Below are positions 25,765 through 34,375 of a stretch of DNA of 64,000 nucleotides, one piece after another. Both the position numbers and the translations under genes were made by a program. The notes beneath the pieces were generated by a model that saw nothing but the letters and a program-made list of their open reading frames with translations, was not told the origin of the DNA and made no database searches. The first letter of the stretch is position 1. Each line of letters opens with the position of its first letter. This stretch comes from an uncultured Collinsella sp. (lineage in GTDB: Bacteria > Actinomycetota > Coriobacteriia > Coriobacteriales > Coriobacteriaceae): assembly GCA_938005465.1 (NCBI GenBank), contig CALLNU010000040.1, positions 19,856 through 83,855 on the forward strand, in the 5' to 3' direction.

Positions 25765-26736
25765 CTATCCCGTGTAGCGCTCGCGGTAGGTGTTGCGCTT
25801 GGGCGCGGAGCCGTGGCTGCCGTGGTGACGCGTACGGGTCGCGGGGGTTTCCTGGGGCTTGTCACCGCGCTTGGAGGCAGCTTGCTTAGGCGGGATGCCG
25901 CCGGCCTTGAGGATTTGCACCTCGCGGTCGGTGAGCTCGCGCCACGAGCCCTTGGCCACGTCCTTGAGCTCCAGGCCGGCAAAGTTACAGCGATGCAGGC
26001 GGATCACCGGGTGGTGAATCTTGCTCAGCATGCGTTTGACCTGGTTCTTGCGGCCCTCGCGGATGATAACCTCCACGGCGGTGGTGCCGGGCTTTACGCC
26101 TTGCGGAGCCACGGCCTCGGCCTCGCGCGCGTTAATGACGCGGCAGATTGCCGGCTGGCACAGGCCGTCGTCGAGCTCGATGCCGCGACGGAGTGGTTCC
26201 AAGTCACGATCGGTCAGGTGGCCGTCCACCAGCGCCTGATAGGTCTTGTAGACGTGCTTGCTGGGATGCAGCAGATCCTGCGACAGGTCGCCGTCGGTGG
26301 TAAAGAGCAAAAGGCCCGTAGTGTCGCGGTCCAGGCGACCCACCGGGAAGAGCCCCGGAAATCGGTCGCGCGGAACCAGGTCCGCCACACAGGGGCGCTC
26401 CTGCGGGTCGCTCATGGTGGTGAGGTAGCCGGTCGGCTTATAGAGCATCAGGTACACGGCGCCCTGGTTGAGCTTGACGGGCATGCCGTCGACCTCGATG
26501 CGGTCGCGGTCCACATCGACCTTGGTGCCCAGCTCGGTCGCGACCTGGCCGTTGACGGTCACGCGGCCTGCGGTCATCAGGTCCTCCGAGCCGCGGCGGC
26601 TCGCCACGCCCGCGCGCGCCAAAAAGCGCTGCAGGCGCATCGTGTGCGGGTAGACGGGCTGGGCGTCACCTGTGGGCGCCGTAGTGTCCGTGGCGCTTGC
26701 GATGCGTGTCTCCACTGCTTCGTTAATCCTCGTCAT
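25765..26736 (-). CDS. Ribosomal large-subunit pseudouridine synthase (RluB/RsuA family)
   Basis: The start is placed at ATG 26736 (MTRINEAV), which has GGAGG six bases upstream and lies inside the end of scpB. Of 323 residues, the S4 RNA-binding domain covers about 32-90 (MRLQRFLARAGVASRRGSE). The catalytic domain has YLMLYKPTGYLTT and VGRLDRDTTGLLLFT with the catalytic Asp, plus EGRKNQVKRM. A basic tail (about 285-323) follows. The scpA-scpB-rluB-cmk-der order is classic in Gram-positives; the exact rRNA target is not readable. Confidence 0.93.
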   Translation of the reverse strand: MTRINEAVETRIASATDTTAPTGDAQPVYPHTMRLQRFLARAGVASRRGSEDLMTAGRVTVNGQVATELGTKVDVDRDRIEVDGMPVKLNQGAVYLMLYKPTGYLTTMSDPQERPCVADLVPRDRFPGLFPVGRLDRDTTGLLLFTTDGDLSQDLLHPSKHVYKTYQALVDGHLTDRDLEPLRRGIELDDGLCQPAICRVINAREAEAVAPQGVKPGTTAVEVIIREGRKNQVKRMLSKIHHPVIRLHRCNFAGLELKDVAKGSWRELTDREVQILKAGGIPPKQAASKRGDKPQETPATRTRHHGSHGSAPKRNTYRERYTG

Positions 26737-27442
26737 GCATGTCCTCCGAGGTAACGCCGGTGGGCAGAAGCTCCTCGCCATCGGTAACCTCAACATCGGT
26801 ATCAATCAGTTCGCGCTCTTCGTCCAGATCTTCGGCCTGCTCCTCGAGCGTGGACTGAATGCTGCGGCCGCTCAGGCGCTCGCGGATAAACTGACGCGAC
26901 TGCTCGTCGGGGGCAAACTGCTCCAGGTCGGGCAGGTCGCGGGTGGAGCGCAAGCCGAACTTTTCCAAGAAGGCGTTGGTCGTGCCGTAGATGATGGCCT
27001 GACCGCGCTGGGGGTCGCGGCCGAGCTCGCGCACCAGGCCCTTGTCCACGAGCGACGCAATGACGCCGTCGGAGTTGACGCCGCGGATGCCCTTGACCAC
27101 CTCGCGCGTGACGGGTTGGTGGTAGGCGATGACGGCCAGGGTCTCGAGCGCCGCCTGCGACAGTTTTTGCGTGTCCCAGCTCAACACGTAGGCCTCGACC
27201 ACATCGTGGTAGGCGGGGTGCGTGAACAGGCGCCAGCCGCCGGCGACCTCGCGCAGCTGAAAGCCGCGATTGGCCTCCTCGTACTCAACTTTGAGCTCGG
27301 CCAACAGTGACGCGCACTCGCCCGGGGCGATATCCAGCGCACCTGCCAGCGCGGGCGCGCTGACGGGGTCGCTCGACACCAGCAGCAGCGCCTCGAGGGC
27401 GCCTTTGAGGCTGTTTGCCTCTAGCGTAGAAAAGCTTGACAT
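26723..27442 (-). CDS. scpB: Segregation and condensation protein ScpB
   Basis: ScpB is a kleisin-binding subunit of the SMC condensin. The 239 residues have two winged-helix domains; conserved segments include EALLLVSSDPVSA, LETLAVIAYHQPVTR and GLVRELGRDPQRGQ. The C-terminus is acidic. It lies 11 bases after scpA and overlaps the pseudouridine synthase start. Confidence 0.95.
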   Translation of the reverse strand: MSSFSTLEANSLKGALEALLLVSSDPVSAPALAGALDIAPGECASLLAELKVEYEEANRGFQLREVAGGWRLFTHPAYHDVVEAYVLSWDTQKLSQAALETLAVIAYHQPVTREVVKGIRGVNSDGVIASLVDKGLVRELGRDPQRGQAIIYGTTNAFLEKFGLRSTRDLPDLEQFAPDEQSRQFIRERLSGRSIQSTLEEQAEDLDEERELIDTDVEVTDGEELLPTGVTSEDMHDED

Positions 27443-27453
27443 GGTTGCCGCTC

Positions 27454-28263
27454 CTATTCGGTGAGCTCGGGGCCCTCGCCGGGAGCGTATGCCTCGGCGC
27501 CCTCGACGCGGTTGATTTGAATGGTTCCAAAAATCTTGTCCTGGCTCAGCGTAAGCGAGCCGCGCTTGGCGAGCTCGAGCATGGCCAGGAAGGTGACAAC
27601 GAGCTGCTCAGTCGTGGCGTCGCCGTCCAACAGCTCGCGGAAGGTGCAGGATTGGTGCGCCATGGTAAAGCGGTCGACCGATGCCACCGTCAGGTCGAGC
27701 GGCACGCGATGCGGTGCCACGTGCTCGGCCTCCAGCAGGAAGGTCTGGCGCTTGCCGTCCAGGTCGGCGCAGATGACGGCCAGGCCGCGCAAGGTAATGC
27801 CGGCCAGGTAGTCGGGCATAAGGCCTAGGAACTCGGGGTCGGGGCCGGCCACGCGCGGATGCATGCGGCTTTCGGCCTGCATGCGCGCGCCAAGGGCCGC
27901 CGCCGCGCCCTTAAACTGCTTGTAGGCGATCAGGCGCTGGATCAGGACCTCGCGCAGAGCATCGCCGTCGAGCGCGCTGAGCTCCTCGAGGTCTTCGTCG
28001 TCCTCGTCATCGTCGACGGATTTACTGGGTTCCTCCTGGGGCACCAGCGAGGCAGCCTTGATGTCCAAAAGGGTTGCCGCGACCAGCAAAAAATCGCTCG
28101 CCACGTCCAGGTCCAGCGCCTCGATGCGCTCGGCCTCGGCAAGGTATTGCTCGGCCACCTCGCTGATCGAGATGGCGCCGATATCAACTTTTTGGCGGGT
28201 TACCAGCTGCAGCAGCAGGTCGAACGGTCCGCTGTAGACCTGCGTCGACACGCGATACGACAT
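27454..28263 (-). CDS. scpA: Segregation and condensation protein ScpA
   Basis: ScpA is the kleisin of the SMC complex. The 269 residues start with YSGPFDLLLQLV, the typical SMC-contact segment, continue with ISISEVAEQY and FLLVAATLLDIKA, include an acidic stretch DDDEDDEDLEEL, and end with a winged helix containing VVTFLAMLELAKRGSL. SMC itself is not in the window. Confidence 0.95.
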   Translation of the reverse strand: MSYRVSTQVYSGPFDLLLQLVTRQKVDIGAISISEVAEQYLAEAERIEALDLDVASDFLLVAATLLDIKAASLVPQEEPSKSVDDDEDDEDLEELSALDGDALREVLIQRLIAYKQFKGAAAALGARMQAESRMHPRVAGPDPEFLGLMPDYLAGITLRGLAVICADLDGKRQTFLLEAEHVAPHRVPLDLTVASVDRFTMAHQSCTFRELLDGDATTEQLVVTFLAMLELAKRGSLTLSQDKIFGTIQINRVEGAEAYAPGEGPELTE

Positions 28264-28347
28264 TTTCGACCTCCTTTGACGGCGCCTTCGCGGCGCGGTT
28301 TGGGTGCATGTTGCAACCGTTTTGCACGGTCGACCTGTAAGTTTACC

Positions 28348-29031
28348 CTAGATGCCGGCGATTGCGAAGTTGAGCAGCTGCTCCGCCAGCGGATACACGG
28401 TAACGTCGAAATAGCGGCCGATTACGTCGATGCCGGTCCACATGGGCAGCAAGTACAGCACGATGATAAGGATCGGCATGGCGTATTGCTGCAGGCGATA
28501 GTAGTTGGCGAGCGCCTTGCCCTTGAGGAACGGTACGATGATCGACGAGCCGTCGAGCGGCGGGATCGGGATGAGGTTAAAGAACGCGAGCGACAGGTTG
28601 ACCACGATAAAGGTGGCACCGAAGTTCATGATTTGGGACGCCACGGCAAAGGACATGCTGGTATAGAGGTTGCTGTACGTTGCGTGCATGAGAGCGGCCG
28701 CAAGGCATGCCAGCGCGATGTTCGATGCGGGACCGGCTGCGCTCACCAGAACCTCGTCGCGCTTGGGGTGCTTAAGGTTGTTGAGGTAGACGGGCACCGG
28801 CTTGGCAAAGGCGAACACCGGGCCGCCGGCCGCGAGCATAAGCAGCGGCAGGATGATGGTGCCAAACGGGTCGATATGGTTGAGCGGGTTGAGCGAGACA
28901 CGGCCGCGCGAGCGGGCCGTCTTGTCGCCGAGTGCCCAGGCCGCGGCGGCGTGCGCGCTCTCGTGGATCACGATGCCGACGATGACGGCGACGGCGCTCG
29001 CGAGCAAGTTCATGAAGTAGCTGCTGGACAT
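28348..29031 (-). CDS. M50 site-2-type membrane protease
   Basis: This 227-residue polytopic membrane protein has the metalloprotease motif HESAH (about residues 24-28) in the first or second helix and a second ligand region PIPPLDGSSI. This is the compact M50B/YwhC-like form without PDZ. Substrates are unknown. A gap of 84 bases separates it from scpA, while it follows the small membrane protein by nine bases. Confidence 0.9.
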   Translation of the reverse strand: MSSSYFMNLLASAVAVIVGIVIHESAHAAAAWALGDKTARSRGRVSLNPLNHIDPFGTIILPLLMLAAGGPVFAFAKPVPVYLNNLKHPKRDEVLVSAAGPASNIALACLAAALMHATYSNLYTSMSFAVASQIMNFGATFIVVNLSLAFFNLIPIPPLDGSSIIVPFLKGKALANYYRLQQYAMPILIIVLYLLPMWTGIDVIGRYFDVTVYPLAEQLLNFAIAGI

Positions 29032-29040
29032 GGCGATCCC

Positions 29041-29337
29041 CTAGCGGACGCGGCGCGAGGCGCGCGTGAGCAGGTAGTCGGCCACAAACAGGATGACGGC
29101 CACGATGGCGTAATCCAAGCGGAACACGCCGCCAAAGGGCGACGTGATGACACCGTACCCGGCAATGGAGCTCGGCAGCGCGCGCGAAAGCTCAACGACA
29201 AAGCCAACGATCTGCAGCTTGGCAGTGAGGCCGCTAAAGCACAGCAGCACGGTCATCGCGCTCATAAAGATGCCGCAGATGCGACAGACAATGGCGATGA
29301 TGCTCATCGCCACGGCAGCGGCTTTACGAGAGTTCAC
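29041..29337 (-). CDS. Small membrane protein of unknown function
   Basis: I choose the GTG at 29337, with GGAG seven bases upstream, giving 98 residues; it overlaps the 3' end of the ABC-F gene by 14 bases. An ATG at 29307 lacks a ribosome site. Two hydrophobic segments (about 10-40 and 68-88) flank a loop with SSIAGYGVITSPFGG; the end is basic (TRASRRVR). I do not recognise a family. Its position suggests co-expression with the ABC-F ATPase and M50 protease. Confidence 0.6.
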   Translation of the reverse strand: MNSRKAAAVAMSIIAIVCRICGIFMSAMTVLLCFSGLTAKLQIVGFVVELSRALPSSIAGYGVITSPFGGVFRLDYAIVAVILFVADYLLTRASRRVR

Positions 29338-31357
29338 GCGCGGTCTCCTCTTCGATCTGGGTGGAAAGCTCCAGCCAATCGTCCTCGAGCTTGGGCAGCT
29401 CCTGCTTAAGGCCGTTATATTCCCCCAGCGCGGCGTTGAACTTGTCCTGATCGGCATAAAGTTCTTCGCTTGCCATCAATTCCATAAGCTCGTCATAGCG
29501 GGCACGCTTCTTGTCGAGCTCCGTCTCGATCTTCTTGAGCTGGTTGCGCACACCCTTGAGCTTTTTGTTGAGCGCGGCGCGGGCCTGGGCCTCGGCACGC
29601 TTTTGCTCCTTGGTCTTTTTGCCCTCCGCAGGCTTAGGCGCCGCGGCGGGGATTTCGGCCTGGGCGGCGCTGGCTTTGGTGGACTTAGCCGCGGCGGGAG
29701 CACTCTCCCCTGCCGCCTCGGCGGCGGCGCGGGCCGCGAGGTCCTCGCGCTTGTAGAGGTAATAGTCGTAATCGCCGTCGTAGACCGTGACCTTGCCGTC
29801 GCGGATGTCGATGACGCGGTTGGCCACGGCGCGCACCAGGTGCTCGTCGTGGCTGATCAGCACGATGGTTCCGGGGAAGTTTTGCAGGGCGTTCTCGAGC
29901 ATGTCCACCGAGTCGATGTCCAGGTGGTTGGTGGGCTCGTCCAGGCACAGGAGCGCCTCGGGGGCCACAAGCATCTTGGCGAGCGCCAGGCGCGCCTTTT
30001 CGCCGCCGGAGAGGACACGGACCTGCTTTTCGATTGCGTCGTTGTCGCTAAACAGGAAGGCGCCCAGCAGGCTGCGCTGCTGCGGCACGGTCCACTTGGG
30101 CGTGACGGTGTCGATTTCTTGCAGGACGGTGTTGGACTCTGTCATGCCCTCGAGTGCGTGCTGGGCGTAGTAGGCTACGCCCACGTTGGTGCCCAGATCG
30201 CGGGTGCCGGTGGTGGGCGGCTCCAGGCCGGCGAGGATCTTCATGAGCGTGGACTTGCCGGCGCCGTTAGGGCCGACGAGCGCCACGTGTTCACCGCGGT
30301 AGAGTTTGAGGTCGATGCCGCTGTAGATGTGCTTGTCGCCGTAGGACTTGGAGACGCCCTCCAGGCCCACGACCATATCGCCGGAGCGCGGCGGATCGGG
30401 GAACTTAAAGTCGATGTGCTTGTGACCCTCGGGCAGGATGACGAGCTCCTTTTTGATCTGCTCGATCTTGCGAATGCGCTCCTGCGCCTGGGCGGCCTTG
30501 GTGGGCTTGTAGCGGAACTTGTCGACGAAGACCTGCATGTGGGCGATGTCGCGCTCCTGGGCGGCGCGCTTGGCGCGCATCTGCTCCAGGTTGTCCTCGC
30601 GCTGCTTGAGGTAGCTGCTGTAGTTGCCGGTGTAGGTGGTCACGCGACGGTTTTCGAGTGCGGCGACGTGGTCGACGCAGGCGTCCATGAAGGCGCGGTC
30701 GTGGCTGACGATGAGGACGGCGCCGTCGTAGTTGGCGATAAAGCCGCGCAGCCACTGGACGCTTTCGAGGTCCAGGTGGTTGGTGGGCTCGTCCAGAAGC
30801 AGCAGGTCGGGGTGGCGCAGGAAGAGCTTGGCAAGCGCAATGCGCATCTGCCAGCCGCCCGAGAACTCGGAGCACGGGCGCTCAAAATCGGTGACCTTAA
30901 AGCCCAGGCCGGACAGGATTTTGCGCGCGTTGCTCTCGAGCTCGTAGCCGCCCAGGTGCTCAAAGCGGTCCTGGACCTGGCCATACTCGTTAAGGAGTGC
31001 GTCGACGTCCTTGCCCTGCTCGGAGAGCTCGGTGATCTGGGCCTGCAGCTCGTTGGCGCGCTCGCCCATGCGGCGGATTTCCTTGGCGGCAGCCATGACC
31101 TCGGCAAGGATGGTGGTGTCCTTCTGCTCAAGGTTGGTTTCCTGCTCCAGGTAGCCTACCTGGCAGTCCTTTGCATACTGGACCATGCCGGCGTCGGGGC
31201 TGTCGATGCCCATGATGATCTTGAGCATGGTGGTTTTGCCGGCGCCGTTGGGTCCCACGAGCGCAAAACGCTCGCCGGGGTTGATCTGGAAGGACGCGCC
31301 ACTAAAGAGGACGCGCGCGCCGAAACTTTTTTCGATCTTGTCGACCAGGAGGATCAT
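29324..31357 (-). CDS. ABC-F family ribosome-associated ATPase
   Basis: The 677-residue protein has two ABC domains without membrane segments. Walker A motifs are GPNGAGKTT (about residue 35) and GPNGAGKST (about 355); signatures are FSGGWQMR and LSGGEKAR; Walker B regions both read LDEPTNHLD. A 60-80 residue P-site interaction linker lies between the domains and a charged coiled coil occupies about 590-677, after an Ala/Pro-rich stretch. ABC-F proteins act on ribosomes to relieve stalling or give antibiotic protection; this architecture with the C-terminal coiled coil is Uup/YdiF-like. The first bases of the gene are duplicated at 32168-32193. Confidence 0.93.
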   Translation of the reverse strand: MILLVDKIEKSFGARVLFSGASFQINPGERFALVGPNGAGKTTMLKIIMGIDSPDAGMVQYAKDCQVGYLEQETNLEQKDTTILAEVMAAAKEIRRMGERANELQAQITELSEQGKDVDALLNEYGQVQDRFEHLGGYELESNARKILSGLGFKVTDFERPCSEFSGGWQMRIALAKLFLRHPDLLLLDEPTNHLDLESVQWLRGFIANYDGAVLIVSHDRAFMDACVDHVAALENRRVTTYTGNYSSYLKQREDNLEQMRAKRAAQERDIAHMQVFVDKFRYKPTKAAQAQERIRKIEQIKKELVILPEGHKHIDFKFPDPPRSGDMVVGLEGVSKSYGDKHIYSGIDLKLYRGEHVALVGPNGAGKSTLMKILAGLEPPTTGTRDLGTNVGVAYYAQHALEGMTESNTVLQEIDTVTPKWTVPQQRSLLGAFLFSDNDAIEKQVRVLSGGEKARLALAKMLVAPEALLCLDEPTNHLDIDSVDMLENALQNFPGTIVLISHDEHLVRAVANRVIDIRDGKVTVYDGDYDYYLYKREDLAARAAAEAAGESAPAAAKSTKASAAQAEIPAAAPKPAEGKKTKEQKRAEAQARAALNKKLKGVRNQLKKIETELDKKRARYDELMELMASEELYADQDKFNAALGEYNGLKQELPKLEDDWLELSTQIEEETARELS

Positions 31358-31388
31358 GGTGCCGCCTTTGACCTTGTGTGCCTATATG

Positions 31389-31416
31389 AAAAAAGGCCCC
31401 AACTTGCGTTGGAGCC
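31389..31416 (-). terminator. Terminator of tRNA-Ala copy 1
   Basis: GGCCCCAAC (31395-31403) pairs with GTTGGAGCC (31408-31416) around TTGC; six T follow on the minus strand. Confidence 0.9.
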
Positions 31417-31432
31417 TCATTCAATGCTCGGG

Positions 31433-31505
31433 TGGAGACGAGGGGGATCGAACCCCTGACCTCTTGACTGCCAGTCAAGCGCTCTCCCAGCTGAGCTACG
31501 CCCCC
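31433..31505 (-). tRNA. tRNA-Ala (GGC), copy 1
   Basis: The acceptor GGGGGCG pairs with CGTCTCC, including the G3:U70 pair that identifies tRNA-Ala. The anticodon loop is CTGGCAG (GGC). The T-loop is TTCGATC. The 3' CCA is not fully encoded (ACCC). Confidence 0.95.
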
Positions 31506-31632
31506 GTGCGAAGAAGTACTATACGGGAACTCGGACGGCGATGCAAGGACAATTTTGGAAAAACTTTCCTGGGGCGGCGGCGCGGATGCGGGACGGACTC
31601 GAGAGCGATGGGCCCGCGATGCCCGACTAAGT

Positions 31633-31678
31633 CCGCGGGGCGCGCCCCGCGGGAGGGCGGCGCTGCCGCCGCCCTCCC
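31633..31678. repeat. GC palindrome plus GC hairpin (element A, proximal part)
   Basis: CCGCGGGGCGCGCCCCGCGG at 31633-31652 is a perfect palindrome. It runs into a 12-bp hairpin with arms 31651-31662 and 31667-31678. The same pair of structures recurs after the second tRNA-Ala. Confidence 0.85.
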
Positions 31679-31711
31679 ATCAGGCTCCACTCCGCCCGCC
31701 CCCGGGCCCCC

Positions 31712-31870
31712 GCCACGAAACCGGCCATCTACTACGTTTGGCCGGCATCCCCCGACCATGGCGTCTCGGACAGAAATAAAACCGCAGGTAGACGGCCTGC
31801 GGTTTTCGTGAAATACGGGGTATGGTCTAGGAGTCGGGCTTAAACGTAGTAGATGGGCCGGTTTCGTGGC
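31712..31870. repeat. Long inverted-repeat element A with internal hairpin
   Basis: Arms 31712-31739 and 31842-31870 pair over 28 bases with one bulge. Inside are AAAACCGCAGG/CCTGCGGTTTT (31778-31788 and 31796-31806) and a GGGTATGG segment. The surrounding 491 bases (31506-31996) contain no convincing gene. Element B at 32663-32824 has the same layout with different arm sequence. Confidence 0.8.
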
Positions 31871-31956
31871 GGCGGCATCGCAGGCAGCCGACCGAGGGCG
31901 CCCGGAAGTGAGCAAGCAGGCTATTCGCAAGTGAAAACTACTGCCATGAAAAAGAA

Positions 31957-31985
31957 AACAGGCCAGACATATTGCCTGACCTGTT
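31957..31985 (-). terminator. Terminator of tRNA-CAU
   Basis: AACAGG...CCTGTT hairpin with inner pairing; on the minus strand it is followed by a T-rich stretch (TTCTTTTTC). Confidence 0.8.
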
Positions 31986-31996
31986 GAAAAACCTGG

Positions 31997-32069
31997 TGGG
32001 CCCTCCGGGATTCGAACCCAGAACCCAGGGATTATGAGTCCCCTGCGCTAACCGTTGCGCCAAGAGCCC
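31997..32069 (-). tRNA. tRNA with CAU anticodon (elongator Met or Ile2)
   Basis: The acceptor GGGCTCT pairs with AGGGCCC, the D-arm is GCGC/GCGC, the anticodon stem is GGGGA/TCCCT with loop CTCATAA (CAT), and the T-loop is TTCGAAT. CCA is encoded at 31994-31996. The G1:C72 pair excludes initiator tRNA. I cannot decide between elongator Met and lysidine-modified Ile2 from the sequence alone. Confidence 0.92.
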
Positions 32070-32223
32070 TTATAAAATGGCGCGTGCAATAGAGGCCAAT
32101 TGAACAGGCCACCCATCTTGAACCACGACGTGAAATACTACCATGCACGCGGCGCCCGTTCAACGCACGATCTTGTCGACCAGGAGGATCATGGTGCCGC
32201 CTTTGACCTTGTGTGCCTATATG

Positions 32224-32251
32224 AAAAAAGGCCCCAACTTGCGTTGGAGCC
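32224..32251 (-). terminator. Terminator of tRNA-Ala copy 2
   Basis: Identical to the terminator of copy 1: nine-base stem with one mismatch, TTGC loop, six T on the minus strand. Confidence 0.9.
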
Positions 32252-32267
32252 TCATTCAATGCTCGGG

Positions 32268-32340
32268 TGGAGACGAGGGGGATCGAACCCCTGACCTCTT
32301 GACTGCCAGTCAAGCGCTCTCCCAGCTGAGCTACGCCCCC
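32268..32340 (-). tRNA. tRNA-Ala (GGC), copy 2
   Basis: The sequence is identical to copy 1 over all 73 bases, including anticodon GGC and the G3:U70 pair. Confidence 0.95.
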
Positions 32341-32477
32341 GTGCGAAGAAGTACTATACGGGAACTCCCCCGCCGATGCAAGGACAATTTTGGAAAAACT
32401 TTCCGGAGGCGCGGGCGCCGCTGGGACGAGAGCGCGGCGCGGACTCGAGGGCAAGGGACCCGTGATGCCGGATCCGG

Positions 32478-32520
32478 CCCGCGGGGCGCGCCCCGCGGGC
32501 GGCGGCGCTGCCGCCGCCCT
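32478..32520. repeat. GC palindrome plus GC hairpin (element B, proximal part)
   Basis: A 22-base perfect palindrome at 32478-32499 contains the same CCGCGGGGCGCGCCCCGCGG core as 31633-31652, followed by a GGCGGC/GCCGCC hairpin. Confidence 0.85.
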
Positions 32521-32662
32521 CCTCCCCGGCGCCCCCAGGGCATCTCGGGTTCCGCCGCTCGCCGGTTTTCGCTTCCACCCCACGGGCCGCCATCCGCCCA
32601 ACGACCATCCCGCCGGCGCCGGGCCCATTATCGGGGCCAATCGCGCTCCCGCCGACCCGGCG

Positions 32663-32824
32663 ATTTCAAAACCATGCCGGTTTACGGGGCCAGGCCGGGA
32701 ACCCCCGAGCATGCCGTAATCGGTAAAATCAAAACAGCAGGTAGACGACTTGCGCATTCAGCGAAATGCAGGGTATGGACGGCCGGTCCGGGTCCAGCCC
32801 CGTAATCCGGCATGGTTTTGAAAT
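32663..32824. repeat. Long inverted-repeat element B
   Basis: Arms 32663-32690 and 32797-32824 pair over 28 bases with one mismatch (ATTTCAAAACCATGCCGG at the outer end). The centre carries GCAGGTAGACG and GGGTATGG, shared with element A, although the arms are unrelated in sequence. From 32405 to 33011 no convincing gene is seen besides these structures. Confidence 0.8.
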
Positions 32825-33011
32825 GATACTAATTCACTAGCAGGAAAACTAGGTCGTTCTAGCGCCTTGTCGCCGGCTAATTTCCGAGTTCCAACCAGTT
32901 GCACAGAACATTTGCTCGCAGTCGCGTCTCGGCGCGCTTCATTGCCTCGGATTTGGCTTTATATCGAATCCCCAAACGACTGCAGACGCTTTTGACTATG
33001 GCGTCTAGCTG

Positions 33012-34034
33012 TTATTTGTCGTTAAGCATATCGTGGGTTACCAGGAACACATCGAAACCCATGCTCTGGAGCGCAGTCATGCGCTCCGCATCTTGGTCAA
33101 GTACCGCGCCTGACCCATGGATGACCTCACCTTGGATTTCGATAATTGCTGCCTTCATTAGGATTGGGTTTACAATCACGATGTCACCGTAGCAAACCTT
33201 TTGACCTGCGATGCTTTGGGCTTCCTCGGATAGAGGGGTTAAATCGTTGAGGTATACGTATCTGAATCCTGAACCACCTAGACGTCGAGAACGACTTAGA
33301 AGCAGGACCCCCGCGACCTCGAGCGGAGACGCAGCAATGCCGATAACCTGCTGAGCGGCATCATAAAACTGCTTTCCCCACATTTGACTTTTGACCTTTT
33401 CGGCGAATCGATGCAAGTCGCTCAGTTCGATGAGTGGCTTTCTCATCCAAAGCGAAGTACCTTTGAGTTTCGTAACCTCTCTTCCATCCTCGCGATTGTT
33501 CGTTTGGCCTTCATTTGCTGGGACCTTTACGGTTGTGCGGGCATAAACTTGTTTCCAAGGAATCTCGTCTTCGCCTTCTCCAAGTTCGAACAGATCCTGC
33601 GTGCTGGAATTGCGATTCTCCTTTAACGCGATTTTTAACTGCATTTCGACAGCGGGGGTCGGCTCGAAAACAGAAAACCAGCCGCAAAGTTCGTACATAG
33701 CCAGTACGAGATCTATTTGGGACACAAAGCGTGTCATAGTAAATAACGTGTTAAGCGGATTGGTGACGCTAAAGCCTAAATGAGTGTCGGTTGTTGTGCC
33801 GGTATCCGAAGCCCCTTCCCAGCGAATAGTGGAGCGCAATCCCGAGTGGTGATTACAACAACCTGGCGAAGCAACAGCGATAATCGGGGTCTTGAGGACA
33901 TCGGTTACGAAAGGGGCTTGGGATAGGGCCCGCCAGCCGTCATCGGAGCTGGGTAGGCGCGGGTAGAGGTCATGCACCTGCGGTGGGCAGCGCCAGTAGC
34001 GGAATGCGGTGTTTGCGCAGACGATTTCGTCCAT
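33012..34034 (-). CDS. AbiEi/DUF559-like protein with restriction-endonuclease-like C-terminus
   Basis: From ATG 34034 (GGAGG four bases upstream) the protein has 340 residues. The N-terminus MDEIVCANTAFRYWRCPPQV and the middle have no motif I can name. The C-terminal 60 residues (KAAIIEIQGEVIHG, then DQDAERMTALQSMGFDVFLVTHD) resemble the PD-(D/E)XK-like end of DUF559 and AbiEi-type proteins. An antitoxin/regulator of an AbiE-type system or an orphan nuclease are both possible; no AbiEii toxin gene is adjacent. G+C is lower than in neighbouring core genes, in line with transfer. It follows a 190-base stretch without genes and precedes tRNA-Val. Confidence 0.5.
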   Translation of the reverse strand: MDEIVCANTAFRYWRCPPQVHDLYPRLPSSDDGWRALSQAPFVTDVLKTPIIAVASPGCCNHHSGLRSTIRWEGASDTGTTTDTHLGFSVTNPLNTLFTMTRFVSQIDLVLAMYELCGWFSVFEPTPAVEMQLKIALKENRNSSTQDLFELGEGEDEIPWKQVYARTTVKVPANEGQTNNREDGREVTKLKGTSLWMRKPLIELSDLHRFAEKVKSQMWGKQFYDAAQQVIGIAASPLEVAGVLLLSRSRRLGGSGFRYVYLNDLTPLSEEAQSIAGQKVCYGDIVIVNPILMKAAIIEIQGEVIHGSGAVLDQDAERMTALQSMGFDVFLVTHDMLNDK

Positions 34035-34375
34035 GTGGCCTCCCCTGGTTTCGACCGTAGGCCGTGCGGATTGCGGGCATGGCCGATTATCTACCGGGGC
34101 ATCATGCGGGTAAGTACGGGAAGCAAACCAAATGCTGACAAAAGCATGCCGAGTTCCGCCGAAAAACCGTCGTGTGATAGAAAACCGCTGGAAGGAGCTT
34201 TGGGCATGTGGTCCCTGTCTCCACATTTGCGCGCGGATCACATGGGGAATTCAATGAAAATACGCATGCGTTTTATACAAAACATGCAATGGCGTCAGCA
34301 AAAAGGGTGCGAAAAAAATGACGCCTTATACGACTACGATTCGTTTTGGAATCACCCTTGGTATCAAAAAGAAAA

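Larger units (their letters stand above)
31333..31569. repeat. Direct repeat, copy 1 (ABC-F 5' end plus tRNA-Ala)
   Basis: This segment recurs at 32168-32404, exactly 835 bases away, with differences only around 31533-31538. It contains the first 25 bases of the ABC-F coding region, its upstream region, the tRNA-Ala terminator and the tRNA-Ala gene. Confidence 0.95.
32168..32404. repeat. Direct repeat, copy 2 (ABC-F 5' fragment plus tRNA-Ala)
   Basis: Second copy of 31333-31569. The ABC-F fragment here is only the first 25 coding bases with the GGCGG ribosome site region, and no gene continues from it, so it marks the edge of a tandem duplication. Confidence 0.95.

Noticed and set aside
27859..29409. 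A 516-codon rightward open frame opposite scpA and the M50 protease
   Set aside because: Antisense to well-recognised genes on the other strand; Arg/His/Asp-rich composition typical of GC-rich shadows.
29144..31459. A 771-codon rightward open frame opposite the ABC-F gene
   Set aside because: Antisense shadow of a convincing ABC-F ATPase and running into tRNA-Ala; low-complexity Val/Leu/Asp composition.
31433..32340. The two tRNA-Ala copies as attachment sites of an integrated element
   Set aside because: The 835-base distance is too short, no integrase lies between them, and the repeat extends well beyond a tRNA end.
32032..32805. Long open frames across the second tRNA-Ala and GC palindromes
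   Set aside because: They read through tRNA genes and hairpins and share no protein-like features.
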